Below are positions 50,306 to 59,999 of a DNA stretch of 64,000 nt, piece after piece. The translations under genes were made by a program, and so were the position numbers. Source of the DNA: Streptomyces sp. NBC_01233 (GTDB taxonomy: Bacteria > Actinomycetota > Actinomycetes > Streptomycetales > Streptomycetaceae); the NCBI RefSeq assembly GCF_035989305.1, contig NZ_CP108514.1:6242501-6306500 (forward strand), given 5' to 3'. Each line of letters begins with the position of its first letter. Position 1 is the first letter of the stretch. The notes below the pieces were generated by a model that worked only from the letters and a program-made list of their open reading frames with translations, was not told the origin of the DNA and searched no databases.

Positions 50306-51360
50306 GACAGGCCCCCAGGGCGTGCCGTTTCGGTTGCCAGCGCGTCTTCGAGATCCGCGAGGCTGTCGATCAGACGCCGGATGCTGGTCTGCCGCTCCGA
50401 CCAGTGCCGTTGAAGGTCTGCCTCTGCCTCGTCGGGCAGGTCGTACTCGGCGGTGGTGGAGCCGTAGAAGCTGAAGAGCATGTACAGCAGGGCGATCCGC
50501 GCGCAGGCGAGTACGTCGGCAACGGGCAGGGTCGGGTTCTCGGAACGGTAGGCGGCGACCATCGCCAGGATGCAGTCGGCCCATGGCTCGGAGCTGGCGA
50601 TGGTGCGTGGGTCGCATGCGGCACGCCCGAGCTCCCAGGCCGGCAGTGCTCTGGCCGCGCGGAAGTCGATGACGGCGGTGACGGCATCGCCCAGGACCAG
50701 CTGGTTGGTGCGGGTGAAGTCCGCGTGCAGGGCCTGCTCGACCAGTTCCTCAGGCAGAGCGGCCCTGAGCCGGCCGACATGGGCGTGCAGGTCCTCGCGT
50801 CGCTGGTCGATCTGGCTGCGCAGCGCTCCGAGATTTTCGTGCTGCTGGCGGCGGGCCGCGTCCATGACCGTGTCGCACCTGGCCAGTGCGTCCTCGATGG
50901 AGCCGGTACGCCACCGCGCGTGCTGGCGGAGCCGGGGGAGAGGGTAGGCGGCCAGGACCCGGTGCATCCGTCCCAGAACCATGCCGATGTGCTCCGCGCG
51001 TGCCACCGTCATCGCGGAGGTGGCGACCGACCCGGGTGCCTCGTCGGCCACTGCCCATGGGCTGCCGTCGGTCAGGCTGAGCAGGTTGCCGGCCCGGTCT
51101 GGCCATACCCGCGGTACCGGCAGCCGCGCGGCCCGGCAGAACTCCGACATATCCCATGCCGCGCGGGCCGCTTCCAGATCGGCCGTCGGCGGGTACTCCT
51201 TGGCGTAGAGCCGCTGGCCGCTGGATGTCACCACGCGCCAGTTGACGGTGTCGGTGCCCATCGGCACTTGCTGGACGGACTCGGCCTCGATGCCGTACCG
51301 GTCGGCCAGCACCTCGGCTGTCATTTCGTCCTCCCAGTTCATCTCCTCCATGACGGTCAC
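50302..51360 (-). CDS. APH-fold phosphotransferase
   Basis: 352 aa from GTG 51360 (AGGGGGC 2-8 bases upstream and 4-base GTGA overlap with the preceding gene; an ATG at 51351 is in frame). Kinase fold: RLYAKEYPP (ATP-binding Lys), LHADFTRTNQL (Brenner motif H-x-D-x4-N) and AVIDFRAAR (Mg-binding Asp). The family phosphorylates aminoglycosides, choline, homoserine or sugars; this substrate is unknown. It lies between a second APH-fold gene and a DEDDh exonuclease. Confidence 0.85.
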   Translation of the reverse strand: MTVMEEMNWEDEMTAEVLADRYGIEAESVQQVPMGTDTVNWRVVTSSGQRLYAKEYPPTADLEAARAAWDMSEFCRAARLPVPRVWPDRAGNLLSLTDGSPWAVADEAPGSVATSAMTVARAEHIGMVLGRMHRVLAAYPLPRLRQHARWRTGSIEDALARCDTVMDAARRQQHENLGALRSQIDQRREDLHAHVGRLRAALPEELVEQALHADFTRTNQLVLGDAVTAVIDFRAARALPAWELGRAACDPRTIASSEPWADCILAMVAAYRSENPTLPVADVLACARIALLYMLFSFYGSTTAEYDLPDEAEADLQRHWSERQTSIRRLIDSLADLEDALATETARPGGLS

Positions 51361-52259
51361 CGCCCCCTGGACGAGGAGTACATGCGGCCGTGGTTGTAGT
51401 GGGCCCGGAGGTTTTCGAGCATGGTGTGGGCTGCGTCGACGGTCTCTACGTCCCGGTGTTCCAGACCCCACTGCAGGGCGCTCACGGCGTCCTGGGCGCC
51501 GTAGGCCATACATGCGTGCTGTTCGGCCGGAGTGAGGTCGCGCCCGAAGCCGTCATAGAAGGCGGCGCGGACATTGGGACGGGAGGCGAGGATGCGCAGT
51601 TCGAGGCGGGGGAGATCGCGCTTCACGGAGGGTTCGACGCAGGTCCGCTCGAAGTCGATCAGTCGCAAGGTTCGGGTGGTGCTGTCCCACAGCCAGTTCC
51701 TGGGCTGGTAGTCGGCGTGGGACACGTGCGCCGCCAGCTTGCCGGGGCGCTCCCGGGTGAGGTGGCGCAGCATCACGCCGACATCGGCGGGCAGGTACAG
51801 CGCGGCGTGGTTGAGCATCTTCTCAACGGCCGCCGCCCACTCGTCCTCGCCCTCGGCCGAGTGCGAGGCTGTGCCGGTTGGAGCGGAGTGGAGCAGCGCT
51901 AGCAAGTAGCCGGCCTGCTGGTATGCCTCCAGCTCCTCCTTGCCGTCCAGAGGGTGGCTGCGGACGCTGCGTCCGGTGACCGGCGTGATCACGATGGCTA
52001 GCGCTTCGGTGTCGGCCGCGACCAGCGTGGGAGCGCGCCCAGCACCGAGCCAGTGGGTCCACCGCTGGTAGGCCTCAACCTCGCGGCGGTGGCCCTTCGG
52101 GCCGGCATGCCTCTTCACGAACCGCCGCTGGCCGTCACTGCCTCGTACTTCCCAGACTCGGGGGCGATCGGGGCCCGGCCATGAATGCTCGGCGACGAGC
52201 TCGAAGGTGCCGGCCACCGTGGTGATCAGGTCTTCGATCCTCGCGGGGATGTCGGTCAT
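51357..52259 (-). CDS. APH-fold phosphotransferase (second)
   Basis: 300 aa. RRFVKRHAG gives the ATP Lys, VSHADYQPRNWL the catalytic H-x-D-x4-N and LIDFERTCVEP the metal-binding Asp. Similar in layout to the following APH gene but divergent in sequence. ATG at 52259 with GAAGGGCG upstream; the frame is open to 52373. First enzyme of the coupled set APH-APH-exonuclease. Confidence 0.85.
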   Translation of the reverse strand: MTDIPARIEDLITTVAGTFELVAEHSWPGPDRPRVWEVRGSDGQRRFVKRHAGPKGHRREVEAYQRWTHWLGAGRAPTLVAADTEALAIVITPVTGRSVRSHPLDGKEELEAYQQAGYLLALLHSAPTGTASHSAEGEDEWAAAVEKMLNHAALYLPADVGVMLRHLTRERPGKLAAHVSHADYQPRNWLWDSTTRTLRLIDFERTCVEPSVKRDLPRLELRILASRPNVRAAFYDGFGRDLTPAEQHACMAYGAQDAVSALQWGLEHRDVETVDAAHTMLENLRAHYNHGRMYSSSRGR

Positions 52260-52389
52260 GCCGATGCGCCCTTCGATAGGCCGCCCACCCAGGATGATCA
52301 CATAGAGTGATGGCGTGGGTGCGCAGTGTCGTCTTGCTGTGTGGGGGAGTAGCTTGCCAAGGGCCACTGACAACGTGGCCGGTCAGCAG

Positions 52390-52863
52390 TTATGTGACCT
52401 GGTGGCCGCCGGTTCCGTGGGAGGCGTCGATTACGCCGAACATCCAGCCGAGGGTGATCAGATGCGGGTCGTGCTCGGCGCCCCAACGCGCCCGCAGCGC
52501 TCGGATCCGCTTCTTCATCCCGTCGTGGGAGAGGCCGCAATGCTCTGCGATCTCGGCGTACGTGCCGTCCAGGGCAAGCGACCAGAGGATCTTGGTCTCG
52601 ATGTCGTCGACGCCGCCGGGCGGTGGTGCTGTCGGCTCCGGCCGGGGCAGCTGCTCGGTGACGTAGCACGCGTGGACCAGGGCATGACGGTGGCGTACTC
52701 CGGCCCGCCGGTTCCCGTGCGACATCTGGATCGCGACGGTGCCCTCGGACAGGCCCAGTTCGGCTGCCGCCTTGGCGGTGCTCATGCCCTGGGCGAGGGT
52801 TCCGGCGATCTTCACTTGCGCCGGGGTCGGATGTGAGGCGGCCGTGGCGGGCCGTGCGGGCAT
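52390..52863 (-). CDS. two-HTH transcriptional regulator (LuxR-like)
   Basis: 157 aa. ATG with AAGGA about 7 bases upstream. Two helix-turn-helix segments: PAQVKIAGTLAQGMSTAKAA AELGLSEGTVAIQM near residues 14-48 (LuxR-type pattern) and the second AEIAEHCGLSHDGMKKRIRALRARWG at about 105-130. No sensor domain. Positioned 130 bp upstream of the APH-APH-exonuclease set on the same strand, so it is a candidate regulator. Confidence 0.78.
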   Translation of the reverse strand: MPARPATAASHPTPAQVKIAGTLAQGMSTAKAAAELGLSEGTVAIQMSHGNRRAGVRHRHALVHACYVTEQLPRPEPTAPPPGGVDDIETKILWSLALDGTYAEIAEHCGLSHDGMKKRIRALRARWGAEHDPHLITLGWMFGVIDASHGTGGHQVT

Positions 52864-52968
52864 GAGCGGGTCCTTACGTTGCGGCGGCGGTGTGGTGGTG
52901 CAGGTTGGGCAGACCCCGGCCGAGGGGGGAACTCTCCCGGCCGGAGTCTGGTCTTGGTGCGGCGGAGA

Positions 52969-54414
52969 TCAGGCGCGGGTGAACCAGCGGGCCTGTTCTG
53001 CGTCGGTGACGATGCCGCGGTGGTGGTCGAGTTCGAGCTGCGCGAGGTGGGCGTAGTGCTCGACCACCTCTTTCCCGAACGCCTCCTGGGCGATGGGGCT
53101 GTGCCGGAACGCGGAGCGCGCCCGATCGAGGGTGAGGGGCAGGAGAGCCGCGTCGGTGGCCTCGTAGGCGTTGGTGGTGCAGGGTGCCGGCGGGGTGAGC
53201 TGCCGCTCGATGCCATGGATCATCGAAGCGAGAACGGCGGAGAGAGCGAGGTACGGGTTCGCGTCCGCCCCCGGAACGCGGATCTCCAGGTGCAGGCCCG
53301 AACCGTGGCCGGTGAGCCGCACGGCGCACGTGCGGTTGTCCCACCCCCACGTCATGCGAGTGGGGGCGAAGGAGCCAGGCGTGTACCGCTTATAGGAATT
53401 GACGTTCGGCGCGTACAGCGGAGCGAGCCCCGGCAGGGCCGTCAGCAGTCCGGCGATTGCTTGCTCGCCGATCTCGGACAGCCTTCCGGCCGCATCGGAG
53501 AGCATGGGATTGCCGCTGCGGGTGAGGGAGACGTGCAGGTGGAGTCCGCTGGCGATGCCGGTCTGGGGGGAGGCCATGAACGTGGCCGTCATGGCGGACC
53601 GTCCTGCGAGGGTGCGCGCCGCGTGCTTGAAGACGAGATGGTTGTCGCACGCGGGCAGCGCAGCGCCGTAGGGGAAGGTGACCTCGACCTGGCCCGGGGC
53701 GCCTTCCGTCTTGATCGCCTCCACGGGCATGCCCGCCTTGGACAGTGAGCCCTGGAGGCGGCGGAAGAAGCGGTCACTGTCCGGAGTGTGGTCGAGGGCG
53801 TAGTCCAGGTTCTCCTCGGATACCGGCACGAGTCCGCCCGAGCCGATGCCGACGTTCGGGGTGTAGGTGCCGCGGTAGAGCGTGAACTCGGTCTCCAGGC
53901 CGGCCTGGGCGTGCAGCCCGTGGGTGGCCAGCCGGGTCAGCTGGTGCCGCAGAATCTCGCGCGGCGCAACCTCGATGGGCTCCTCGTCCAGGCCGATCGC
54001 GTTGCCGAGGACGAGCGCGGTGCGCGGCATCCACGGCAGGGTTCGCAACGTCGAGGGGTCCGGCACGACCGTCATGTCCTCGTACCCGCTCGCCCAGGAC
54101 GTGAGCGCGAACCCGTCGGCGGGCGTCATGTCGACGTCCGCGGCCAGGATGTAGGCGCACATCTCCGCACTGCCGTCGAGGACGCGGTCGAGGAAGTGCC
54201 GTGCCCCATAGCGTTTGCCCTTGAGGCGGCCCTGCAGGTCCGGCACGGCGAGGAGGACGGTGTCGATCACGCCGGCTACGACGGCCTTGCGCAGGTCCTC
54301 GACGCTGAACGCCCGGGCCGGCCGCCGCGGGGCGGTCGAGGCGGTATCGGTATCACGCTGCGACGGGCCGTTCGGGCGAGGCGTCGCTCCGGTCTGGGTG
54401 GCAGGAGCGGTCAT
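52969..54414 (-). CDS. glutamine-synthetase-fold enzyme (gamma-glutamylpolyamine synthetase-like)
   Basis: 481 aa. ATG overlaps the permease stop by one base (TGATG). Glutamine-synthetase type-I fold features: LETEFTLY (Glu metal ligand), EGAPGQVEVTF (Glu), GLHLHVSL (His) and NSYKRYTPGSFAP (ATP-site loop). The sequence is of the short GlnA-like group that links glutamate to polyamines, ethanolamine or other amines. Coupling to an APC permease points to uptake and gamma-glutamylation of an amine or amino acid. Confidence 0.88.
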   Translation of the reverse strand: MTAPATQTGATPRPNGPSQRDTDTASTAPRRPARAFSVEDLRKAVVAGVIDTVLLAVPDLQGRLKGKRYGARHFLDRVLDGSAEMCAYILAADVDMTPADGFALTSWASGYEDMTVVPDPSTLRTLPWMPRTALVLGNAIGLDEEPIEVAPREILRHQLTRLATHGLHAQAGLETEFTLYRGTYTPNVGIGSGGLVPVSEENLDYALDHTPDSDRFFRRLQGSLSKAGMPVEAIKTEGAPGQVEVTFPYGAALPACDNHLVFKHAARTLAGRSAMTATFMASPQTGIASGLHLHVSLTRSGNPMLSDAAGRLSEIGEQAIAGLLTALPGLAPLYAPNVNSYKRYTPGSFAPTRMTWGWDNRTCAVRLTGHGSGLHLEIRVPGADANPYLALSAVLASMIHGIERQLTPPAPCTTNAYEATDAALLPLTLDRARSAFRHSPIAQEAFGKEVVEHYAHLAQLELDHHRGIVTDAEQARWFTRA

Positions 54415-55949
54415 CAGATGACTTCTTCCTGGATCCGGGCCATGCCCGAGCCCGCGTCGGCCGCCGCGGTCGGCACCTTGTAGTCCCGTCCCGCAACGCG
54501 CCACCACACGGTGGCCAGGGCGAGGACGACCAGCAGGGCGATGGGTGCGTAGTTGAACGTGGTCACGGAGACGAGACCGGACTCGGGCCGGGACTGGGGG
54601 AGGCAGAACAGCACGGTCACCAAGGCCACCCAGGCCACGGCGATCGCACCGACGGGCACGCCCCAGCGGCCCAGGTTCCAGGGGCCGGGCTGGAAGCGGT
54701 GGCGGTTGCGGATCCGCAGGTAGATCGGGATGGCGTACGCGGGCGTGATCCCGATGACGTTGATCGCGGTGACGGCGGCGTACGCGGTCGGGCTGTACAG
54801 CGACGGCAGAGCCAGGACCGCGGCCACGCCGACCGCCAGCCACACCGCGCGGGTCGGGGTGCCGGTGCGGGCATCGACGTGACGCCACAGTCTCGACCCG
54901 GGCAGGGCGCCGTCCCGGGAGAAGGCGAACACCATCCGGCTGGCGGCGGCGGTCTCGGCGTTGCCGCAGAACAGCTGCGCGACGATCACGACCAGCAGCA
55001 GGGCCTTCGCGCCGGCGACGCCGAGGGCGTCGAGGAAGATCTGCGCCGGCGGCACCCCGGTGGCGCTGGCCTGGGTGGCGGCATAGTCCTGGATGGCGAA
55101 GGTCAGTCCGGCCAGCAGGACGAACCCGGCCAGCCACGACCAGCCGATCGCCCGCATGATCCCGCGGGAGGCGGAGACCTGGGCGTTGGTGGTCTCTTCC
55201 GACAGGTGGGCGGAGGCGTCGTACCCGCTGAAGGTGTACTGGGCGAGCAGCAGCCCGATCAGCACCACGTACAGCGAGCTGGACCAGCCGGTGTTGTTGA
55301 CGAACTCCCCGAATACGAAGGCTGGCGACTGGTGGTGTGACGGGACGATCGCGAGCGCGCCGACGATCACGGCGACCCCGCCCAGGTGCCACCACACGCT
55401 GATGGAGTTCAGGATGCTGACCAGCCGGACCCCGAAGAGGTTGAGGGTGGCGTGCAGTGCGAGGATGCAGAAGTAGATCGCCATGATCTTGCCCGGCGTG
55501 GGGACGAAGCCGAACTGCAGGTTCAAGAAGGCGCCGGTGAACAGCGCGGCACCGTAGTCGATGCCGGCGATCGCGCCGAGCAGGCCCAGCAGGTTGAGCC
55601 AGCCGGTGTACCAGCCCCACTTGCGACCGCCCAGTTGCTCGGCCTGGTAGTAGAGGGCGCCGGAGGTGGGGTACGCGGAGGTGACCTCAGCGAGGCCGGC
55701 GCCCACGAGCATCACCATGGCGCCGACGGCGATCCAGCCCCACATCATCACGGCGGGCCCCCCGGTCGCGAGACCGAAGCCGTACAGGGTCATGCAGCCG
55801 CTCAGTACGGAGATCACCGAGAAGCTGATGGCGAAGTTGCCGAACGGGCCCATGCGGCGGGCCAGCACCGGCTCGTAGCCCAGTTCCCGAAGGAACGCGT
55901 CATCTGACTGGGCCCCCGCCGCGCGGCGAGTCGGGCGTGTTCGTAACAC
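54414..55949 (-). CDS. APC-family amino-acid/amine permease
   Basis: 511 aa, about 12 TM helices (first FAISFSVISVLSGCMTLYGF). The early RRMGPFGNFAISFS and GAGLAEVTSAYPTSGALYY motifs match APC permeases of the GABA/polyamine group. It is immediately upstream of and overlaps the GS-like gene, so it most likely imports the amine substrate of that enzyme. Confidence 0.9.
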   Translation of the reverse strand: MLRTRPTRRAAGAQSDDAFLRELGYEPVLARRMGPFGNFAISFSVISVLSGCMTLYGFGLATGGPAVMMWGWIAVGAMVMLVGAGLAEVTSAYPTSGALYYQAEQLGGRKWGWYTGWLNLLGLLGAIAGIDYGAALFTGAFLNLQFGFVPTPGKIMAIYFCILALHATLNLFGVRLVSILNSISVWWHLGGVAVIVGALAIVPSHHQSPAFVFGEFVNNTGWSSSLYVVLIGLLLAQYTFSGYDASAHLSEETTNAQVSASRGIMRAIGWSWLAGFVLLAGLTFAIQDYAATQASATGVPPAQIFLDALGVAGAKALLLVVIVAQLFCGNAETAAASRMVFAFSRDGALPGSRLWRHVDARTGTPTRAVWLAVGVAAVLALPSLYSPTAYAAVTAINVIGITPAYAIPIYLRIRNRHRFQPGPWNLGRWGVPVGAIAVAWVALVTVLFCLPQSRPESGLVSVTTFNYAPIALLVVLALATVWWRVAGRDYKVPTAAADAGSGMARIQEEVI

Positions 55950-56029
55950 AGGACATCCTCCATGGGAATGGGTGGAACGAGTAAGAAAAGGTCAGGTGCA
56001 TGCCAAGTTCGGTTTGCTGTGCGCGACGG

Positions 56030-57046
56030 TCAGCGCACCGGTCCGGCGCGAGGGGCGTGGGTGCGTGCGAAGGACAGGGACTCCCGACGGGCCCTCAGCA
56101 GCAGAGCCTCGCCGCCGTCGGGATGGTTCGGGTCCTCATGGACGGACGCCCACGGCTCCCGCGAGGCGTAGGTGCCCACGGCCGTGAACACCTCGGCGGC
56201 CTCCACGAACCGGTGGCCGGCCCACAAGGCGTACGCCAGGTGGTGCAGGTCCGTCACCGAGCGCGGCGCGGTGTCCGCCTGCTTGAACCAGTGGTGGAAC
56301 GCCTTGACCGTGTATGTGAGCGTCGGCTCCTGCGCCCACTGCCGACGCCACAGCGGATCGGCACGATGCTGGAGGGACTGCTGCCGGCACTGCTCGACCA
56401 GCGCGTACAGCGGCAACAGCAGCAACGGGGAACCCGCCGGCGACCACGAGGCCACCCATCGGCCGAAGTCGAAGACAGCGGCGAGCGAGGCCGCCGGTGG
56501 GACGGGGCGGGCCAGGATGAATTGCAGTATCCGGTGGTACGCCTCCCGGTTGTACGGGTCGCGCTGGTTGATCCCGTGCAGCAGCCCCCATGGCCCGCTC
56601 GGCAGCATCGGCTCTGCCGAGACCTCACGATGCTCCCGGCGCACCTGACGTCCATCGATCTGGGCGAGGGCGAGCAAACAGATCCAAGGCACCGGATCCC
56701 GAGGCTCCCGGTGCGCCATCATCAGCGAGGCATGCCGAGCAGCCTCCTCCAATGCCGCAGCGCCTGCGTGCTGCTGGTGATGGGCGCGCAGGGCTCGCTC
56801 CACCGAGACGCGGGCACGCATCACCTGGGCGTCGTAGCTGTTCGGCTCCTCGGCCAGCCACACGCCCATCACATCGGAGTGGGCAGCGGTGACCGCCAGC
56901 ACCTGCGTACGCGATGTCCGCAGCCCCCACTGCCCACCGGTTGCGGCCAGCAAGTCACGCGCCGGTCTCCACCGGCCGGCCTGCAACTCGACCATGGCCA
57001 TACCGAGGGCTTCATCGGTGCCGGCCGGGTGGTAAACGGGGCGCAT
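56030..57046 (-). CDS. conserved hypothetical protein, 338 aa, helical
   Basis: A helical, TPR-like soluble protein (MELQAGRWRPARDLL, SVERALRAHHQQ, REAYHRILQFILARPV, LAYALWAGHRFVEAAEVFTAVGTYA). It resembles streptomycete proteins of unknown function with repeated helices. ATG without a clear ribosome site. No TM or signal peptide. Lies 80 bp upstream of the permease on the same strand (stop at 56030). Confidence 0.75.
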   Translation of the reverse strand: MRPVYHPAGTDEALGMAMVELQAGRWRPARDLLAATGGQWGLRTSRTQVLAVTAAHSDVMGVWLAEEPNSYDAQVMRARVSVERALRAHHQQHAGAAALEEAARHASLMMAHREPRDPVPWICLLALAQIDGRQVRREHREVSAEPMLPSGPWGLLHGINQRDPYNREAYHRILQFILARPVPPAASLAAVFDFGRWVASWSPAGSPLLLLPLYALVEQCRQQSLQHRADPLWRRQWAQEPTLTYTVKAFHHWFKQADTAPRSVTDLHHLAYALWAGHRFVEAAEVFTAVGTYASREPWASVHEDPNHPDGGEALLLRARRESLSFARTHAPRAGPVR

Positions 57047-57244
57047 CAGTGCGCCTCGTGACCGGGGTGGTCGCCGGTCGCAGTCGAGGGCCGGGAAAGC
57101 TGAAGCCTCGTGCTCTCTATCGCGGCACAGGGGTGCGTCATGCTTTTCTCGGTCATCGGATGCTTCCTCGGCAGAGAGAGGGACGTTGGTGCCGGACAGG
57201 ATCGTTGCGCGTCGGAGAGAGCCACCGGACTGCCAGCGCCCGGT

Positions 57245-57439
57245 CTAGAACTTGATCCCGCTGATCAGGCGCGCGATGTTCGTCGCGACCTCGGCGATCG
57301 CGGGGGCCATCGAAGAGCTGGCCAGGTAGAACCCCAGGAGGACGCACACGACGGCGTGCCCGGCTTTCAGTCCGCCCTTTTTGACGAAGAGGATGACGAG
57401 GACCGCGAGCAGCACGACAGCGGAGACGCTGACCGCCAT
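57245..57439 (-). CDS. small membrane protein, 64 aa
   Basis: ATG with GGGGGA about 6 bases upstream. Two hydrophobic segments: VSAVVLLAVLVILFV, then AGHAVVCVLLGFYLA. Small membrane proteins of this type are often encoded on Streptomyces mobile elements; function unknown. Confidence 0.78.
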   Translation of the reverse strand: MAVSVSAVVLLAVLVILFVKKGGLKAGHAVVCVLLGFYLASSSMAPAIAEVATNIARLISGIKF

Positions 57440-57658
57440 GGATGTGTCCCCCTTCCGAACCGTCGGTGATGCGGCTCGTTCTCGGCCCAAGTCCCCCGCA
57501 GCGGAGCCCAAGCCCATTCCCGACGACATTGCCGACGAACCGGTGCGAGAGGTACACAGGCCCGAATGCGTTCGTGCTGCGAGTGGTAATCGGCCCTGAA
57601 CAGAGGCTGATTGAGGCACAAGGCTGACCGGGAAACGCCCGGTGCGCACATTCCGCCG

Positions 57659-57668
57659 GTGATATCAC
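57659..57668. promoter_or_regulatory. GTGATATCAC palindrome
   Basis: A perfect 10-bp palindrome 66 bp before the start of the zinc-ribbon/XRE/TPR regulator gene; a possible autoregulatory site. The flanking AGGTGATC repeats part of it. Confidence 0.4.
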
Positions 57669-57734
57669 TGAGGTGATCTCGGTTTTCGGCGGTCTACGCC
57701 GGCGGCCGGCGCACTTTCGTTAGGGGAGGTACAG

Positions 57735-59249
57735 GTGGCCCAGCAGGCGCTGCGACAGTGCGACGACTGCGGCTGCCGGCTCAGCCAGTACAACCCTGAC
57801 GGGCTCTGCTCCGCTTGCGCGCGATCTCGCATCCCTTCCGCCCCCGCGTTACCCGCCGTACCGGAGCGGGTGTGGCAAGACGTAGATGTCCGACAGGCCT
57901 TTGCAGCCCTGGACTTCGGCAAGGCCAGCCGTTTGATCAGACAGCGAGGCTCGCTGCGCCAGGAGGACATGGCCCAGCTCACGGGACTGAGCCAGGCGTT
58001 CTTATCCATGCTGGAGTCGGGCAGCCGCCGCCTCACCAACATCGACAAGATCATCGAATTCGTCGCAGGCATTGGCGCACCCGCCGAGCTCGTACAGCTC
58101 CCGCTCCCACGGTCAGCGGGCAGACTGCTTCAACAGCCCACGGACCAGTCGGCCGGAGATCTCGACCCAACCCTCCCCTGGACCGCGGCCCGTATGGTGG
58201 CGGCCTTGGACAACGCGGTTGGAGGCGACGTGATTGACCGCCGGCAATTCCTCACGGTGAGCGGCATCGCGCTCACCGCCTTCGTCCACCACTGGGGCAC
58301 CGCCGAGGCAGAGCCCCTTCAACGCGCCGCGGAGGGAAGCCAGCTCGCCCCGGAACTGCTGGACAACCTGCAGGCGACCACCGACCACCTGCGCATCATG
58401 GATGCCAGCGCCGGCAGTGGGACCCTCACCGAGCTCGGCGACGCGCACCTCGAACTCCTCAAACGCCTTCTGCAGAAGGCGTCATACACCGAGGACATCG
58501 GCCGCCGCCTGGCCGCCATCGTCGCCGACACCGCTACACAGACCGGCTGGTTCGCCTTCGACTCCGGGCGCCACGACCACGCCCAGAGCTACCTGCTCGC
58601 CGCGCTCCGCGCGGCCAAGGTCTCCGGCGACGACCGCCTGGGGGCCGGCGCCCTGTCCTACCTGGCCATCCACGGCTACTCCACCGGACAGCCACGTACC
58701 GCGGTCACTGCGGCACGAGCCGCCCGCGAGCAGATCAGGACCCTGGGTACCCCCGCCCTGGAGGCGATGCTGTTGACCCGGCAGGCGCGCGGGCACGCCA
58801 AGCTCGGCGAGCGGCAGGCAGCCCTCATCGCGCTCGGCGAGGCTGCCGAACTCTGCGCCCGGGGGCGTTCCGAGTTCGACCCCCACTGGCTGTACTGGAT
58901 TAACGAAGGCGAGATCCACGGCCAGTCCGGCAGCGCCTATCTGGACCTGGACGATGCGCCCCATGCCGCCGTCAGCTTCACCGAGGCACGGAAGGCCCTC
59001 AACCCGGCAGACCAGCGCACCAACGCCCTGTTCCTCTCCCGCGGGGCCTCCGCCTACCTCAGGAAGGGCGAGCTCGAAGCCGGCTGCGCCACGGCGCACC
59101 AGGCGCTCGACCTTGCCGAACAGCTCCATTCGGCCCGCCTCAACGAGCACATCGAGGACATGATCGGCGAGCTCGCCCCGGTCCGCCGGAGCCCGTACGC
59201 TCGGGAGTTGATCGACCGTGCCGCTCTCGTGACGGGTGCAAGGAGCTGA
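57735..59249 (+). CDS. zinc-ribbon/XRE HTH regulator with TPR region
   Basis: 504 aa. GTG with AGGGGAGG upstream. Zinc ribbon C9-x2-C12 (with Cys14) and C25-x2-C28, then the XRE HTH (LRQEDMAQLTGLSQAFLSMLESGSRRLTNIDKI, about 75-110). A short hydrophobic segment (DRRQFLTVSGIALTAFVH) precedes a long helical TPR-like region to the end. The GTG of the HAD gene lies 3 bases after the stop, so both are coupled. A truncated paralogue is at 62309-62815. Confidence 0.87.
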   Translation: MAQQALRQCDDCGCRLSQYNPDGLCSACARSRIPSAPALPAVPERVWQDVDVRQAFAALDFGKASRLIRQRGSLRQEDMAQLTGLSQAFLSMLESGSRRLTNIDKIIEFVAGIGAPAELVQLPLPRSAGRLLQQPTDQSAGDLDPTLPWTAARMVAALDNAVGGDVIDRRQFLTVSGIALTAFVHHWGTAEAEPLQRAAEGSQLAPELLDNLQATTDHLRIMDASAGSGTLTELGDAHLELLKRLLQKASYTEDIGRRLAAIVADTATQTGWFAFDSGRHDHAQSYLLAALRAAKVSGDDRLGAGALSYLAIHGYSTGQPRTAVTAARAAREQIRTLGTPALEAMLLTRQARGHAKLGERQAALIALGEAAELCARGRSEFDPHWLYWINEGEIHGQSGSAYLDLDDAPHAAVSFTEARKALNPADQRTNALFLSRGASAYLRKGELEAGCATAHQALDLAEQLHSARLNEHIEDMIGELAPVRRSPYARELIDRAALVTGARS

Positions 59250-59251
59250 AC

Positions 59252-59983
59252 GTGACCCAGGCCCAGCAGGTCCTCGTGCTGTGGGACATCGACCGCACGC
59301 TGCTGTACGTCGGCGACATCGACCGGCAGGTCTACCGCGAGACCTTTGCCGAGGTCGTCGGCCGACCCGCCGAACACCTGCCGGCCCGCGGCACCGGCGT
59401 CACCATGCCGCTGGCGATCCGATCGCTCCTGATCGACAACGGAGTCCCGGAAGCCGAAGTCGTCGCTCTGCTGCCGCGTATGGTGGATCTCCTGCCAGTC
59501 CACCTCGCCGCACACGCTGAGGACCTGCGTACACGGGGCGTCCTCATGCCAGGAGCCGCCGCCGCGCTGCGCGCGGTGCACGGTCACCCCGGGTTGATTC
59601 CAACCGCCGTGACCGGAAACCTCAAGCCGAACGCCGTGCTCAAGCTCGCGGCTTTCGACCTCGACGGCCTCCTCGACACAGAGATCGGCGGATTCGCCTC
59701 CGACGACCACCACAGGCCGGCGCTCGTCGCCATCGCCCAGAGGCGCGCCCAGGCCAAGTACGGCACGGTCTTCACCCGCTCGAACACCGTGATCATCGGG
59801 GACTCGCTGGAGGATGTTCGCACCGGCATCGAGGGCGGCGCCCCCGTCATCGGTATCGCATCGGGCAAGACCACGGCCGCCGAACTTACCGAGGCCGGGG
59901 CCGACCTCGTACTCGAATCCCTCGCAGACGTGGCACGGGTTCTAGAGGGCATCGCCGCGCTGACGACGAGCGGGCAGCCTTAA
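59252..59983 (+). CDS. HAD-superfamily phosphatase
   Basis: 243 aa. GTG with AAGGAG 5-8 bases upstream, 3 bases after the regulator stop. HAD motif I VLVLWDIDRTLLY (Asp12, Asp14), motif II TAVTGN (Thr) and motif IV IIGDSLEDVRTGIEGG (Asp). Cap domain from about 20-90. Resembles phosphoglycolate-phosphatase-like enzymes. Substrate unknown; the paired regulator suggests response to a signal. Confidence 0.87.
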   Translation: MTQAQQVLVLWDIDRTLLYVGDIDRQVYRETFAEVVGRPAEHLPARGTGVTMPLAIRSLLIDNGVPEAEVVALLPRMVDLLPVHLAAHAEDLRTRGVLMPGAAAALRAVHGHPGLIPTAVTGNLKPNAVLKLAAFDLDGLLDTEIGGFASDDHHRPALVAIAQRRAQAKYGTVFTRSNTVIIGDSLEDVRTGIEGGAPVIGIASGKTTAAELTEAGADLVLESLADVARVLEGIAALTTSGQP

Positions 59984-59999
59984 GGTTCTGCCCGGCCGT

